From NCBI RefSeq assembly GCF_900096585.1, contig NZ_FMYH01000001.1, positions 682,001 through 746,000 on the forward strand: DNA of 64,000 nt, written 5' to 3'. The notes beneath the pieces were generated by a model. That model was not told the DNA's origin. It searched no databases and saw nothing but the letters and a program-made list of their open reading frames with translations. Shown piece after piece: positions 1-8,361 of the stretch. This DNA is from Sanguibacter gelidistatuariae. Lineage in GTDB: Bacteria > Actinomycetota > Actinomycetes > Actinomycetales > Cellulomonadaceae. Position 1 is the first letter of the stretch. Each line of letters begins with the position of its first letter. Both the position numbers and the translations under genes were made by a program.

Positions 1-563
1 CCCGGCTCGAGCTTGTCAGCGGCGATGGAACGCCCCTCGGAGATGTTCGACGGACTCGTATTGAAGGCGCCCGTCGCGACGAAGACCACGAGGACTGCCG
101 CGGAGACGAGCGAGATCGCGCCCAGCACGATCCCGGTGATCGCCAGACCGCGACCTTTGGCTCCCGAACGACGGATCCTCGCCAGCGCCACGATTCCCAG
201 GATGAGCCCCACGGGCCCGACGACCAGCCCGCAGACCAGCGCGGCGATGGCCGTGCCGTCTGTGGGCGGCGGCATGCCGGGCGGGTAGTACGGCCCGCCG
301 TAGCCGGCTTGGGGAGCGGACGGGTAAGGGACGTTGCCCACCGGAGTTGCGTACGGATCCTGGGGTCCGCCGGCGTAGGGGTTTTGTGGTCCGCCGGAGT
401 ACGGCGGTTGCGGTGTGCCGGAGTGCGGCTGGGCGGGGTACGGCTGCGCCGGTGTCGACTGCCCCGGGAAGGGGTGGCCCGGAGCAGGCTGGCCAGACGG
501 CGGCTTGTCGAAGGATGGCTGACCGGGCGGGCCGGAAGGAGCATGTTCGGGAGGCTGGGTCAC
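1..563 (-). CDS. DUF4190-type membrane protein with Pro-rich N-terminus (partial)
   Basis: Reads leftward from a GTG at 563 and runs off the window, so the C-terminus is missing; 187 codons are visible. Residues 1-100 are low-complexity and rich in Pro, Gln, Gly and Tyr, with PQxPYxGGP-like repeats. Two hydrophobic helices follow (about 104-128 and 139-163), joined by ARIRRSGAKGRGLAITG, which is the typical DUF4190 pattern of two helices around a short basic loop with GRGLA. Residues after 165 look extracytoplasmic. DUF4190 proteins have no assigned reaction; a cell-envelope role is inference. The start is set by being the first in-frame start after an upstream stop. Confidence 0.75.
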   Translation of the reverse strand, partial: MTQPPEHAPSGPPGQPSFDKPPSGQPAPGHPFPGQSTPAQPYPAQPHSGTPQPPYSGGPQNPYAGGPQDPYATPVGNVPYPSAPQAGYGGPYYPPGMPPPTDGTAIAALVCGLVVGPVGLILGIVALARIRRSGAKGRGLAITGIVLGAISLVSAAVLVVFVATGAFNTSPSNISEGRSIAADKLEP

Positions 564-621
564 GGACCCACAGTAACGAATGCCTCTTCGCCCCTGCGGC
601 GGGGACCGCCACGCGGACCTC

Positions 622-1413
622 TCAGTCGGCGATGTCCAGGATCACCGGGACGTGGTCGGAGGCGCCCTTGCCCTTGCGCTCGTTGCGGTCGATCTCCACG
701 GCTGTGACGGCCGTGGTCAGCGCGGGTGACGTGTACGCGAAGTCGATGCGCATGCCCTCGTTCTTAGGGAAGCGCAGCTGCTGATAGTCCCAGTAGGTGT
801 ACTTGCGGTCCTCGGGGATGAACTGGCGGCTGATCTCCGTGAAGCCCGCGTTCTCGAAGGCGGCGAAAGCGTCCCGCTCGGGCTGGCTCACGTGGGTCTG
901 CCCCTCGAAGACGGCCATGTCCCACACGTCGGTGTCCCGCGGGGCGACGTTCCAGTCGCCGACCAGGGCGAGCTTGGCAGCCGGGTCCGCCTCGACCCAG
1001 CCGCGAGCGTTCTCCTCCAGCGTCCGGAGCCACTCGAGCTTGTAGGGGTAGTGCGGGTTGTCCAGCGTGCGCCCGTTCGGGATGTACAGGCTCCATACCC
1101 GCACCCCGCCGCAGGTCGCACCGATCGCGCGGGCCTCCAGAGCCGGCTCCTCTCCAAAGTGCGGCTGCCCCGGGAAGCCGAGCTCGACGTCGTCCAGGCC
1201 GACCCGGCTGATGATCGCGACGCCGTTCCACTGGGACAGGCCGAAGTGCGCCACCTGGTAGCCCGCGGCCTCGAAGGCCTCGGTGGGGAACTGGGCGTCC
1301 TTGCACTTGGTCTCCTGCAGGGCCAGCACGTCCGTGCCGCTGCGGTCGAGGAAGGCGACCGCGCGGTCGACGCGGGCACGGATCGAGTTGATGTTCCAGG
1401 TGGCAAGGCGCAT
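622..1413 (-). CDS. xth: Exodeoxyribonuclease III
   Basis: 263 residues, the usual length for this family. It is an exonuclease-endonuclease-phosphatase fold enzyme that removes 3'-blocked ends and cleaves at abasic sites in base excision repair, in the cytoplasm. Visible motifs in order: N-terminal TWNINSIRAR (metal-binding Asn), LQETK (metal-binding Glu), YIPNGR, VGDWNVAP (catalytic Asp/Asn), and C-terminal RIDFAY and SDHVPV (the Asp-His pair). Monocistronic on this strand, 58 bp upstream of the DUF4190 gene. Its upstream region is shared with a divergent dehydrogenase gene and contains a large palindrome. Confidence 0.95.
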   Translation of the reverse strand: MRLATWNINSIRARVDRAVAFLDRSGTDVLALQETKCKDAQFPTEAFEAAGYQVAHFGLSQWNGVAIISRVGLDDVELGFPGQPHFGEEPALEARAIGATCGGVRVWSLYIPNGRTLDNPHYPYKLEWLRTLEENARGWVEADPAAKLALVGDWNVAPRDTDVWDMAVFEGQTHVSQPERDAFAAFENAGFTEISRQFIPEDRKYTYWDYQQLRFPKNEGMRIDFAYTSPALTTAVTAVEIDRNERKGKGASDHVPVILDIAD

Positions 1414-1494
1414 GGGTACCAGGCTAGCGCCGGACCGTGTTCGGCGACGCCGTTCGCCCCTCTCCGCCCCACCACCCGACCGCTCCCTCCATTC

Positions 1495-1558
1495 GGGGCG
1501 TGCTCTTGACTACGGGGCGTGCGTTCAACCGCACGTCCCGTAGTCAAGAGCACGCCCC
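1495..1558. repeat. Dispersed palindromic element, copy 1
   Basis: Inverted repeat with 29-bp arms (1495-1523 and 1530-1558), one mismatch, and a 6-base loop TTCAAC. Each arm contains GGGGCGTGC twice, separated by TCTTGACTAC-type sequence. It lies between divergent genes (exonuclease III and a dehydrogenase), so it cannot be a terminator of either. Same family as 25330-25399, 39524-39600 and 55424-55494. Confidence 0.9.
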
Positions 1559-1615
1559 GTACATCCCCAGGCGCCGGTGACTGTGGCGGGACCGCCCCGT
1601 CGGTAGGCTGGCGGC

Positions 1616-2395
1616 ATGGCAACAGCACTCATCACCGGCGCGAGCGCCGGCCTCGGGCTCGAGTTCGCATGGCAGCTCGCCGCCGCCCAGCACGACCTCG
1701 TGATCGTCGCGCGCGACACCGAGCGGCTGGACCGGCTGGCCGACCACCTGCGCGCCGCGGCGGGGATCCAGGTCGAGGTGCTCCCGGCCGACCTGGCTGA
1801 CCGCGAGCAGACCGAACACGTCGCCGAGCGCCTGCGCGCCCTGGACAACCCGGTGAGCCTGCTGGTCAACAACGCCGGCTACGCCGTCGACGAGCCGTTC
1901 CTGGGCGGAGACCTGGCCAAGCAGGAAGCCTCCCTCGACGTCATGGTCCGCGCCGTCATGGTGCTCTCGCACGCCGCCGCCGGCCAGATGATCACGCGTG
2001 AGCGCGGCGCCATCCTCAACGTGTCCTCGATCGCCGCGCTGACGGCGTCGGGCACCTATTCCGCCAGCAAGGCCTGGGTCCGTGCGTTCACGGAAGGCCT
2101 CTCGGTCGAGCTCCGCGACACCGGGGTTACGGCGACGGCGCTGTGCCCAGGTCTGGTGCGCACGGAGTTCCACGAGCGCGCGGGTCTCGACTACGCCCAC
2201 CTGCCGGAGATTGTCTGGCTCAACGCGGCCGACGTGGTGAGCGCGGCGCTCGCGGACGTGCGCCGCGGCGTCGTGATCTCCACGCCGAGCCTGCGCTACC
2301 GGGCGGCCTCGGGGCTGCTCCGGATGCTCCCGCGGTCCGCCATCCGGGCGATCCAAGGGGCGGGCAGCGTGAGCGGTACGGCACGTCCCCGCTAG
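1616..2395 (+). CDS. Short-chain dehydrogenase/reductase (SDR)
   Basis: 259 residues of the classical SDR type. The Rossmann glycine motif TGASAGLGLE is at residues 7-16. NNAGYA follows at about 84-89, the catalytic Ser in VSSIAAL, and the YSASK catalytic Tyr/Lys pair at about 147-151. The CPGLVRTEF segment after the active site fits an NAD(P)-dependent oxidoreductase of the DltE/YqjQ-like group. Substrate cannot be told. The stop is 3 bases before the pyrE start, so the two are probably co-transcribed, although no functional link is obvious. Confidence 0.85.
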   Translation: MATALITGASAGLGLEFAWQLAAAQHDLVIVARDTERLDRLADHLRAAAGIQVEVLPADLADREQTEHVAERLRALDNPVSLLVNNAGYAVDEPFLGGDLAKQEASLDVMVRAVMVLSHAAAGQMITRERGAILNVSSIAALTASGTYSASKAWVRAFTEGLSVELRDTGVTATALCPGLVRTEFHERAGLDYAHLPEIVWLNAADVVSAALADVRRGVVISTPSLRYRAASGLLRMLPRSAIRAIQGAGSVSGTARPR

Positions 2396-2398
2396 CCT

Positions 2399-2998
2399 TT
2401 GATCGTGACCACGAACTCGAACGCCGACACCGTCCTGTCCCCGACGCCGCGCGAGCAGCTCCGCGACCTCATCGCCGAGCTCGCCATCGTGCACGGAAAG
2501 GTGACGCTGTCCTCGGGCAAAGAAGCCGACTACTACGTCGACCTGCGGCGCGTGACTCTGCACCACCGCGCGGCGCCGCTGATTGGGCACGTGCTGCTCG
2601 ACGCGCTCGAAGAAGCCGGCCTGGGCACAGCCGAGGTCGACGCCGTCGGCGGCCTGACGCTCGGAGCCGACCCGATCGCGACGGCGCTGCTGCACGCGGC
2701 GGCTTCGCGCGGGCAGGACCTCGACGCCTTCGTCGTGCGCAAGGCCGCCAAGGCGCACGGCATGCAGCGCCAGATCGAGGGGCCGGACATCGCGGGGCGC
2801 CGCGTCGTCGTCGTGGAGGACACCACGACGACCGGCGGGTCGCCGATCGCGGCCATCGAGGCCGCGCGCGCGGCCGGCGCGGAGGTCGTCGGCGTCGCCA
2901 CGATCGTGGACCGCGCGACCGGCGCGCAGGAGAAGATCGAGGCCCTCGGGGTTCCCTACCTCTCCCTCTTCGGTCTCGAGGACCTCGGCCTCGCCTGA
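2399..2998 (+). CDS. pyrE: Orotate phosphoribosyltransferase
   Basis: About 199 residues. It transfers phosphoribose from PRPP to orotate, giving OMP in pyrimidine synthesis. The diagnostic PRPP-binding motif VVVVEDTTTTGGS is at about residues 135-147. GKEADYYVDLRR near residue 40 and VVRKAAKAHG (catalytic Lys loop) also fit. The start is either TTG at 2399 or GTG at 2405; GTG gives MTTNSNAD and is equally plausible. A DUF3137-like gene begins 13 bp downstream. Confidence 0.93.
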   Translation: MIVTTNSNADTVLSPTPREQLRDLIAELAIVHGKVTLSSGKEADYYVDLRRVTLHHRAAPLIGHVLLDALEEAGLGTAEVDAVGGLTLGADPIATALLHAAASRGQDLDAFVVRKAAKAHGMQRQIEGPDIAGRRVVVVEDTTTTGGSPIAAIEAARAAGAEVVGVATIVDRATGAQEKIEALGVPYLSLFGLEDLGLA

Positions 2999-3011
2999 GG
3001 CGGAGCTCCCG

Positions 3012-3701
3012 ATGGACAACTTCCCTTGGATCTTTGTCGTCTTCCTCGTGGTGGCCGTGGTCATCATCGTCTTCGGCGTGATCGGCCAGCGACGACGCCG
3101 GGAGGCGAACGCCGCGTGGGCGGCGGCGCGGGGGTGGGCCGTCCTGGAAAACGACACCGCGCTCGCCCGCCGGTGGAGTGGCGCGCCGTTCGGGACCGGG
3201 AGCTCGCGCAAGGCGACGGAGATCCTCGCCGGACCGGCCGCGGGCCGGCAGGCGCTGTCCTTCCGGTACACGTACACCACGACGAGCGGGTCGGGGGAGA
3301 ACAAGTCGTCGACCGATCACGTCCACCACGTGGTCGTGGTCTTCCTGCCGGCGCCCCTTCCGGCCCTGACCATCGCTCCCGAGACGTTTGGCGCCAAGAT
3401 CGTCAAGGCCTTCGGGGGCCAGGACATCCAGTTCGAGTCGGAGCAGTTCAACTCGCGCTGGCGGGTGACCTCACCGGATCTGCGCTTCGCTCACGACGTG
3501 GTGCACCCCCGGACGATGGAGCGGCTGCTGCGCCCAGACGTGGCCGGGCGCACGTTCGGGTTCGTCGGCGACGCCGTCCTCACCTGGTCGGTCGGGGCGC
3601 CGCAGCTCGACGTGATCGACGCCAGGGTCGCCGTGCTCAACGAGATGATCGACGCGATCCCGGACTACGTGTGGCAGGACCGGGCCCACCCTCCGAGGTA
3701 G
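3012..3701 (+). CDS. DUF3137-like membrane-anchored protein
   Basis: 229 residues. One N-terminal transmembrane helix (about 4-24) is followed by a basic stop-transfer segment (QRRRREAN) and a soluble domain of about 190 residues containing a Ser/Gly/Thr-rich loop at about 93-103. The layout resembles the loosely defined DUF3137 family, which often lies beside LemA genes, and a LemA gene does follow here after 91 bp. Function unknown. The ATG is preceded by GGCGGAG at 2999-3005, a reasonable ribosome site. Confidence 0.6.
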   Translation: MDNFPWIFVVFLVVAVVIIVFGVIGQRRRREANAAWAAARGWAVLENDTALARRWSGAPFGTGSSRKATEILAGPAAGRQALSFRYTYTTTSGSGENKSSTDHVHHVVVVFLPAPLPALTIAPETFGAKIVKAFGGQDIQFESEQFNSRWRVTSPDLRFAHDVVHPRTMERLLRPDVAGRTFGFVGDAVLTWSVGAPQLDVIDARVAVLNEMIDAIPDYVWQDRAHPPR

Positions 3702-3792
3702 ACCCGCCGACCGGCGTCGTCCCCTCCGTGGTGAGGCCCCGGTAGGGTTCAGGTCGTATCACCCGATCATGGACCCATGGAGGAGACGGCAG

Positions 3793-4377
3793 ATGAACTT
3801 CGCCACCGTTGTTGCGCTCGTAGTTGTCGTCGTGGTGCTCGTGGTGCTGATCTGGGTGGTCAGCGCCTACAACACGTTCGTCCGCCTGCGGAACCTCATT
3901 CAAGAGGCGTGGCGCCAGATCGACGTCGAGCTGCACCGTCGCCATGACCTCATCCCCAACCTCATCGAGACGGTCAAGGGGTATGCCGCGCACGAGAGCG
4001 GTGTGTTCGAGGCAGTCTCGCAGGCGCGCGCCGCCGCGATTCAGCCCGGCTCCACGCCGGCGCAGCAGGCCGCTCAGGAGAACAACCTGACGCAGGCCCT
4101 CGGTCGGCTCTTCGCGGTCGCCGAGGCGTACCCGCAGCTGCGTGCGACGGAGAACTTCGTGGCGCTCCAGCACGAGCTCACCAACACCGAGGACCGGATC
4201 GCTGCAGGACGCCGGTTCTACAACGCCAACGTCCGTGAGCTCAACACCAAGGTCGAGACATTCCCGGCCAACATCGTCGCAGGGATGTTCCACTTCTCGC
4301 GCGCGGAGTATTTCGAGGTCACCGACCCTGCGGTGCGCGCGGCACCGGTGGTCGACTTCGGTCAGGGCAACGCCTGA
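3793..4377 (+). CDS. LemA family protein
   Basis: 194 residues. A very hydrophobic N-terminal helix (about 3-24, Val-rich) is followed by the LemA helical domain with the conserved YNTFVRLRNLIQEAW, RRHDLIPNLIETVKGY and FYNANVRELN segments. LemA proteins are membrane-anchored helical bundles of unsettled function. I prefer ATG 3793 over ATG 3769 because GGAGGAG at 3778-3784 is correctly spaced for it; the longer form would add MDPWRRRQ. Confidence 0.85.
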   Translation: MNFATVVALVVVVVVLVVLIWVVSAYNTFVRLRNLIQEAWRQIDVELHRRHDLIPNLIETVKGYAAHESGVFEAVSQARAAAIQPGSTPAQQAAQENNLTQALGRLFAVAEAYPQLRATENFVALQHELTNTEDRIAAGRRFYNANVRELNTKVETFPANIVAGMFHFSRAEYFEVTDPAVRAAPVVDFGQGNA

Positions 4378-4389
4378 GGGTTGTTTTTC

Positions 4390-4411
4390 CGATGGGGAGT
4401 TCTCCCCATCG
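4390..4411. promoter_or_regulatory. 22-bp perfect palindrome, possible operator
   Basis: CGATGGGGAG, two T, then its exact reverse complement. It ends 33 bp before the start of the small membrane protein gene and lies just after the LemA stop. There is no T-run after it, so an operator is more likely than a terminator. The core GGGGAGTNCTCCCCATC recurs at 61311-61327. Confidence 0.5.
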
Positions 4412-4444
4412 CCTTCCCCGAGGCGCGCTCGTAGTCTGCGGTGC

Positions 4445-4729
4445 ATGACCATCCACGCCGACCAGTCTTCGCGACGTTTGGCGCCCGCATCCTTCGGGGG
4501 ACCGGGGCGAGCCGTAGGCACCTCGCACTACACCCTGGCGGCGAACTTCTTCGAGTCAGTCCGTTCGGTCCAGGTCCAGGAAACCCCCGGCAACGACGCC
4601 GTGATCGGAGCTCCGAGGACCAGCCTGCAGCACGCGCTGCACACCCCCGTGTCGTACTCGATGGCGCTGGGGACCGTGGCGGCAATGGTCTGCGCGATCG
4701 CCGTGGCCGTCGCCACCTTCGGCGCCTGA
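4445..4729 (+). CDS. Small single-helix membrane protein
   Basis: 94 residues from ATG 4445. The first 65 residues are polar with no recognised domain. A C-terminal hydrophobic helix (about 72-93) ends the protein with FGA, a tail-anchor-like layout. I do not recognise a family. The start follows an upstream perfect palindrome, which favours a real, regulated gene. Codon use is like its neighbours. An in-frame open stretch extends upstream into LemA but overlaps it and is ignored. Confidence 0.5.
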   Translation: MTIHADQSSRRLAPASFGGPGRAVGTSHYTLAANFFESVRSVQVQETPGNDAVIGAPRTSLQHALHTPVSYSMALGTVAAMVCAIAVAVATFGA

Positions 4730-4897
4730 CCGTTCACGTCTCCCTCATCTAGCCCGACCTCCGCACTGGTCAGTGCGGACCTCTGGGCACCGGAGCCCAA
4801 GCGCATGTGATCTGCGCCACACGACGCGGCCCCTCATCCCCGACATCGCCCCGATCTGACGATCTTGAGCAGACTGTCACGTACCGAAGGCTGAGCC

Positions 4898-4911
4898 CTA
4901 GGTGGACCTAA
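4898..4911. promoter_or_regulatory. DtxR/IdeR-type iron box (upstream of pair)
   Basis: CTAGGTGGACCTAA has TAGGT/ACCTA inverted arms resembling the actinobacterial iron box TTAGGTnAnCCTAA. It lies 25 bp upstream (same position to same position) of a second box at 4923-4936, in front of the HtaA-type heme-binding gene. Confidence 0.55.
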
Positions 4912-4922
4912 TCTTGCTTTGG

Positions 4923-4936
4923 TAAGGCATGCCTTA
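4923..4936. promoter_or_regulatory. DtxR/IdeR-type iron box (downstream of pair)
   Basis: TAAGGCATGCCTTA is a perfect 14-bp palindrome matching the iron-box pattern of DtxR/IdeR repressors. It lies 87 bp before the start of the surface heme-binding gene, which would therefore be repressed by iron. Confidence 0.75.
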
Positions 4937-5023
4937 TAAGGTGCGGATCACGAGTGGGTTCTCTGTCGATGGTGAGCGCCCACAGCCCGCGCTGACCAGC
5001 GCCGACCTTCAGGAGTCCACCCG

Positions 5024-8000
5024 GTGTTCACATTCCTCGAGGAGCGCACTCGGCGCTTGCTCGCCACGCTCACGGCTGTAGCGCTGCTCGCCGGGCTGTC
5101 CGTGATCGGGATACTTGCGCCGGCGCAGGCGGCCGTCCCGACCAACACCGTTGCTGGCGGCAAGCTCACGTGGGGCGTCATCCAGGACTACCGCACTGTA
5201 TTCCCGGCGTCGGCGTTCATGCGCAGCGCCACGGACGGGGCGACGTTCGTCAACGACAACGCCGTGTTCCCGGCGTCGACCACCTCAACCTGGGACGGCG
5301 TCAGCGGCTCGCTCGCATTCACCGGCTCGGCTCGGATCGGCTACGTGTCCGACACCTCCGGCACCTCCGGCAACTACATCTCCATCGCCTCGCCGACGAT
5401 CGCGATCAACGGGACGAGCGGCACGCTGTCCGCGAACTCAGTGAGCAAGTCCCACGGGCAAGGCCCGGAGGCCCCCGCTGCGGTTCGCCAGCTGGCCACC
5501 CTCGACCTGAAGGACGCAGTCAAGACCGACACTGCGACCACCGTCTCCTGGACGGGCGTCAAGGTGGTCCTCGTCGAAGGCGCGATCGCGGTGTTCCCCA
5601 AGATCGTGCTGCCTGACAGCTACGACGCGCGTGAGGCTGGAGACCGCCTCGACGATCTGTCGATAACGCTGGAGAAGTCGACCACGACGACCACGGTCCG
5701 CGCGTCGGCGATCTCGAGCGCGGTTGGCTCGGACGTAACCTTCACCGCGACCGTCGAGCCCGCTGCAACGGGGACCGTGACCTTCTCCGGTGGCGGGATT
5801 TCCGCCACTGTGGTCACTGTCGTTGACGGATCTGCGAGCTTGAGCACCTCAGGCCTCGTCGAAGGGTCGGCCACCATCACTGCCACCTACAGCGGTAGCC
5901 CATCCGCAGCCCCCTCCGACGGATCCGTGACGCACACAGTCACTGCCACGCCCACCCCCGTGTCAGCGGCCTTCCCGACGATCTCCGCGCCCACCACGTC
6001 GCTCGGGTCTGTCACCTGGAAGGTGTCATCGCGCACCTGGACCTACTACAACGAGAAGAGCGTCACCGGAGGCGTGACCGTATCCGACGCGAGCGGCTTC
6101 ACGCTCCCCGTCACCGAGGTCGTCACCTCGGGCACCACCTCTGACCTGAAGCTCTCGGGTGCATTCCGCTTCACCTGGCACAACACCCACGTGACTGGCG
6201 ACCCGGTCTACTACTGGCTCCAGTTCGAAGACCTCTCGATGACCGTCGACGCTGCGGGCAACGGCACTCTCAAGGGCGCCGTCTCCTGGGACAGTCTCGC
6301 CGACGAGATCTCTTCCTCGTCGAAGCAGATCGTCTCGATCGCAACCTTCACCGTGGACCCCGCGACGCTCGTCGGTGACGGGATCGCAAGGACCTCGCTG
6401 ACTCAGGTATTCACGTCAGAGTTCACCACCTACCTCGTTGCGACCGGTCAGGAAGGACACTTCGTGGCGAGTGGCCCGACGGATGCCAAGGCCGAGGCGA
6501 AGAAGGCGGCCCCGCTCGCGCTGGTGCTGAACGGGACCGACGTGCCGGAAACCGGAACCCCCGGTACGGGTACGCCTGGCGCCGAGACCCCCGGTACGGG
6601 TACGCCTGGCACAGAGACGCCTGGTGCCGGCACTCCGGTCCCGAGCGCGAAAGGTCAGCTGATCTGGGGTGTCAAGGCATCCTTCACCACCTACATCACC
6701 AAGGGCGCAGCCGGTGCGATCACAGTCTCGGGTGGCGCGGCGACGTCCGGCGCGGTCTTCACCTTCAACCAGACCTCGAAGGACTTCAACGGTTCGACCG
6801 GCACGGTCGGCTACGCAGGCACGGTCCACTTCACCGGCCACGCCGGCGTGCTCGACCTGCAGCTCATCAACCCGCGGATCAAGATCACTGGGCCCACCAC
6901 GGCCATCCTCATCGTCGATGTCGTCGGCAAGGCACTTGACGGCGCTTCGGTCACCAACTCCGGCGTCGAGTTCGCCACGCTGACGCTGGACACCCCGACG
7001 ACCGACGGCGGTGTCACGACGTGGACCAACGCAGCGGCGACCATCACGGCTGCTGGTTCCGAGGCCTTCTCCGGATTCATCCAGGCCGGCACCGCGCTCG
7101 ACCCCGTCTCCTTCACCATCGGAGCGGACACCGTTGCGGGCGAGACCCCGGTCACACCCCCGGCCACCACCGTCGCCCCGCTCGCCGCCGGCACCTACCC
7201 GAACGCCACGGCCAACGTGCCCACCGCCCTCCCGGGTGGTGAGGTCACCGTCACAGGGACCGGTTTCGGCGCGAACACCACGGGCATCGAGCTCGCGGTC
7301 TACTCCGTCCGCCAGGTCCTCGCGACCGGCCTCACGGCCGACGCAAACGGCACGGTCACGGCCACGGTCACGCTCCCCAAGAACCTCGCGGCCGGCGTGC
7401 ACACGCTCTCCTTCGAGGCCAACGGCGTGAAGTCGCAGGTCACCATCACGGTCGAGGCGCCGGCCCCGGCAGCCAAGCAGTGCGTGGCGAACGCGGTCTC
7501 GGGCGCGACTCTGAGCTGGGGCGTCAAGAGCTCCTTCCGCAACTACATCACGAGCCCCACGGCCAACGGGTCGATCACCACAAGCGGCGTGAGCGACTCC
7601 GGCTCGGCCTTCCGCTGGACGGCTGGGACGGGCAAGTTCAACACCGAGGTGAACCAGGGTCGGGTAGCCTACGCGGGTTCCGTGCACTTCTCGGGGCACG
7701 GCGGCCTGCTCGACCTCACCATCTCCAACGTCCGCATCCAGGTGAACAGCGCATCGACCGCGTCGCTCATCGCCGACGTGTCGAGCACCAGCATCGACGG
7801 CGTCAAGTCCAACCAGTCCGGCATCGCGCTGGCCTCGCTGAGCCTGTCCGGCACGAAGTCGACGTCAGGCAGCACGGTCACCTGGACCAACGCCGCTGCG
7901 TCTCTCACGGCCGCGGGCGCCAAGGCGTTCTCCGGCTTCTACGAGGCCGGTGACGCGCTCGACCCCGTCACGTTCTCCTTCCCGCTGGGAGCGACGGTCG

Positions 8001-8146
8001 AGTGCGACGCAAGCTCGGGCGCCCTGGCAGCCACCGGGGCCGATGGCCTGGCCGACGCCGCGCTCCTCGCGCTGGCAGCCATGGCCTTCGGTCTGAGCCT
8101 CGTCATGGTGGCCCGTCGTCGTCGGCCCCGCGTGAAGATCGGCTGA
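5024..8146 (+). CDS. Cell-surface heme-binding protein with repeated HtaA domains
   Basis: 1040 residues. A signal peptide (about 10-38, cleavage near AQAAVP) is followed by HtaA domain 1 (about 45-215, starting GGKLTWGV), an Ig-like domain (about 225-305), a diverged HtaA-like domain (about 320-490), a TPGTGTPG repeat linker (about 510-540), HtaA domain 3 (about 545-705), an Ig/IPT-like domain (about 723-815) and HtaA domain 4 (about 820-990). It ends with the LPXTG-like signal LAATG, a hydrophobic helix and RRRRPRVK. Domains 3 and 4 keep WGVKxSFxxYI and a later HxGxLDL, the Tyr and His regions used for heme in corynebacterial HtaA; the second domain lacks the clear form. Known role of the family: capturing heme at the surface and passing it to a transporter. 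No heme transporter is in this window. The GTG start follows AGGAG at 5011-5015. Confidence 0.88.
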   Translation: MFTFLEERTRRLLATLTAVALLAGLSVIGILAPAQAAVPTNTVAGGKLTWGVIQDYRTVFPASAFMRSATDGATFVNDNAVFPASTTSTWDGVSGSLAFTGSARIGYVSDTSGTSGNYISIASPTIAINGTSGTLSANSVSKSHGQGPEAPAAVRQLATLDLKDAVKTDTATTVSWTGVKVVLVEGAIAVFPKIVLPDSYDAREAGDRLDDLSITLEKSTTTTTVRASAISSAVGSDVTFTATVEPAATGTVTFSGGGISATVVTVVDGSASLSTSGLVEGSATITATYSGSPSAAPSDGSVTHTVTATPTPVSAAFPTISAPTTSLGSVTWKVSSRTWTYYNEKSVTGGVTVSDASGFTLPVTEVVTSGTTSDLKLSGAFRFTWHNTHVTGDPVYYWLQFEDLSMTVDAAGNGTLKGAVSWDSLADEISSSSKQIVSIATFTVDPATLVGDGIARTSLTQVFTSEFTTYLVATGQEGHFVASGPTDAKAEAKKAAPLALVLNGTDVPETGTPGTGTPGAETPGTGTPGTETPGAGTPVPSAKGQLIWGVKASFTTYITKGAAGAITVSGGAATSGAVFTFNQTSKDFNGSTGTVGYAGTVHFTGHAGVLDLQLINPRIKITGPTTAILIVDVVGKALDGASVTNSGVEFATLTLDTPTTDGGVTTWTNAAATITAAGSEAFSGFIQAGTALDPVSFTIGADTVAGETPVTPPATTVAPLAAGTYPNATANVPTALPGGEVTVTGTGFGANTTGIELAVYSVRQVLATGLTADANGTVTATVTLPKNLAAGVHTLSFEANGVKSQVTITVEAPAPAAKQCVANAVSGATLSWGVKSSFRNYITSPTANGSITTSGVSDSGSAFRWTAGTGKFNTEVNQGRVAYAGSVHFSGHGGLLDLTISNVRIQVNSASTASLIADVSSTSIDGVKSNQSGIALASLSLSGTKSTSGSTVTWTNAAASLTAAGAKAFSGFYEAGDALDPVTFSFPLGATVECDASSGALAATGADGLADAALLALAAMAFGLSLVMVARRRRPRVKIG
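6551..6640 (+). repeat. In-frame TPG/TPGTG linker repeat
   Basis: Imperfect repeats of ACCCCCGGTACGGGTACGCC and shorter variants encode a Thr-Pro-Gly linker between the two halves of the heme-binding surface protein. One block of about 36 bp occurs twice nearly unchanged, so the linker length may vary between strains. Confidence 0.75.
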
Positions 8147-8163
8147 TCTACGCGTAGCTGAAC

Positions 8164-8208
8164 GACGAAGCGCTCCTGTCCGGATAACCCGGGCAGGAGC
8201 GCTTCGTC
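8164..8208 (+). terminator. Strong hairpin terminator
   Basis: A 20-bp stem (GACGAAGCGCTCCTG..., one G-T pair) with a 5-base loop, 17 bp after the stop of the surface heme-binding gene. There is no clear T-run, as is common in high-GC bacteria. Confidence 0.75.
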
Positions 8209-8361
8209 AATCCGCACCGCAGTTAGTTCAAGGAGAGCGACGGGATCCACCATTAACTGCCTTCTCGGGCACGAGGTGCATGCTTGACTTTCGCTACAAA
8301 GGGTGCCAAGATCGGCGTGCGCAAAGATGCGCAAGAAGTTCGACTCTGCATTGGAGGCAGA

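Noticed and set aside
16-612. 198-codon frame on the minus strand at the left edge
   Set aside because: It is out of frame with the DUF4190 protein, whose membrane helices and GRGLA motif are clear, and has no family features of its own.
1495-1558. Palindromes as ordinary terminators
   Set aside because: Copy 1 is between divergent genes, and the stems are far longer and more conserved than terminators in this window.
4142-4729. Longer start for the small membrane protein at 4445
   Set aside because: The extension lies inside LemA in another frame and is Arg/Ser-rich, as shadow frames are here.
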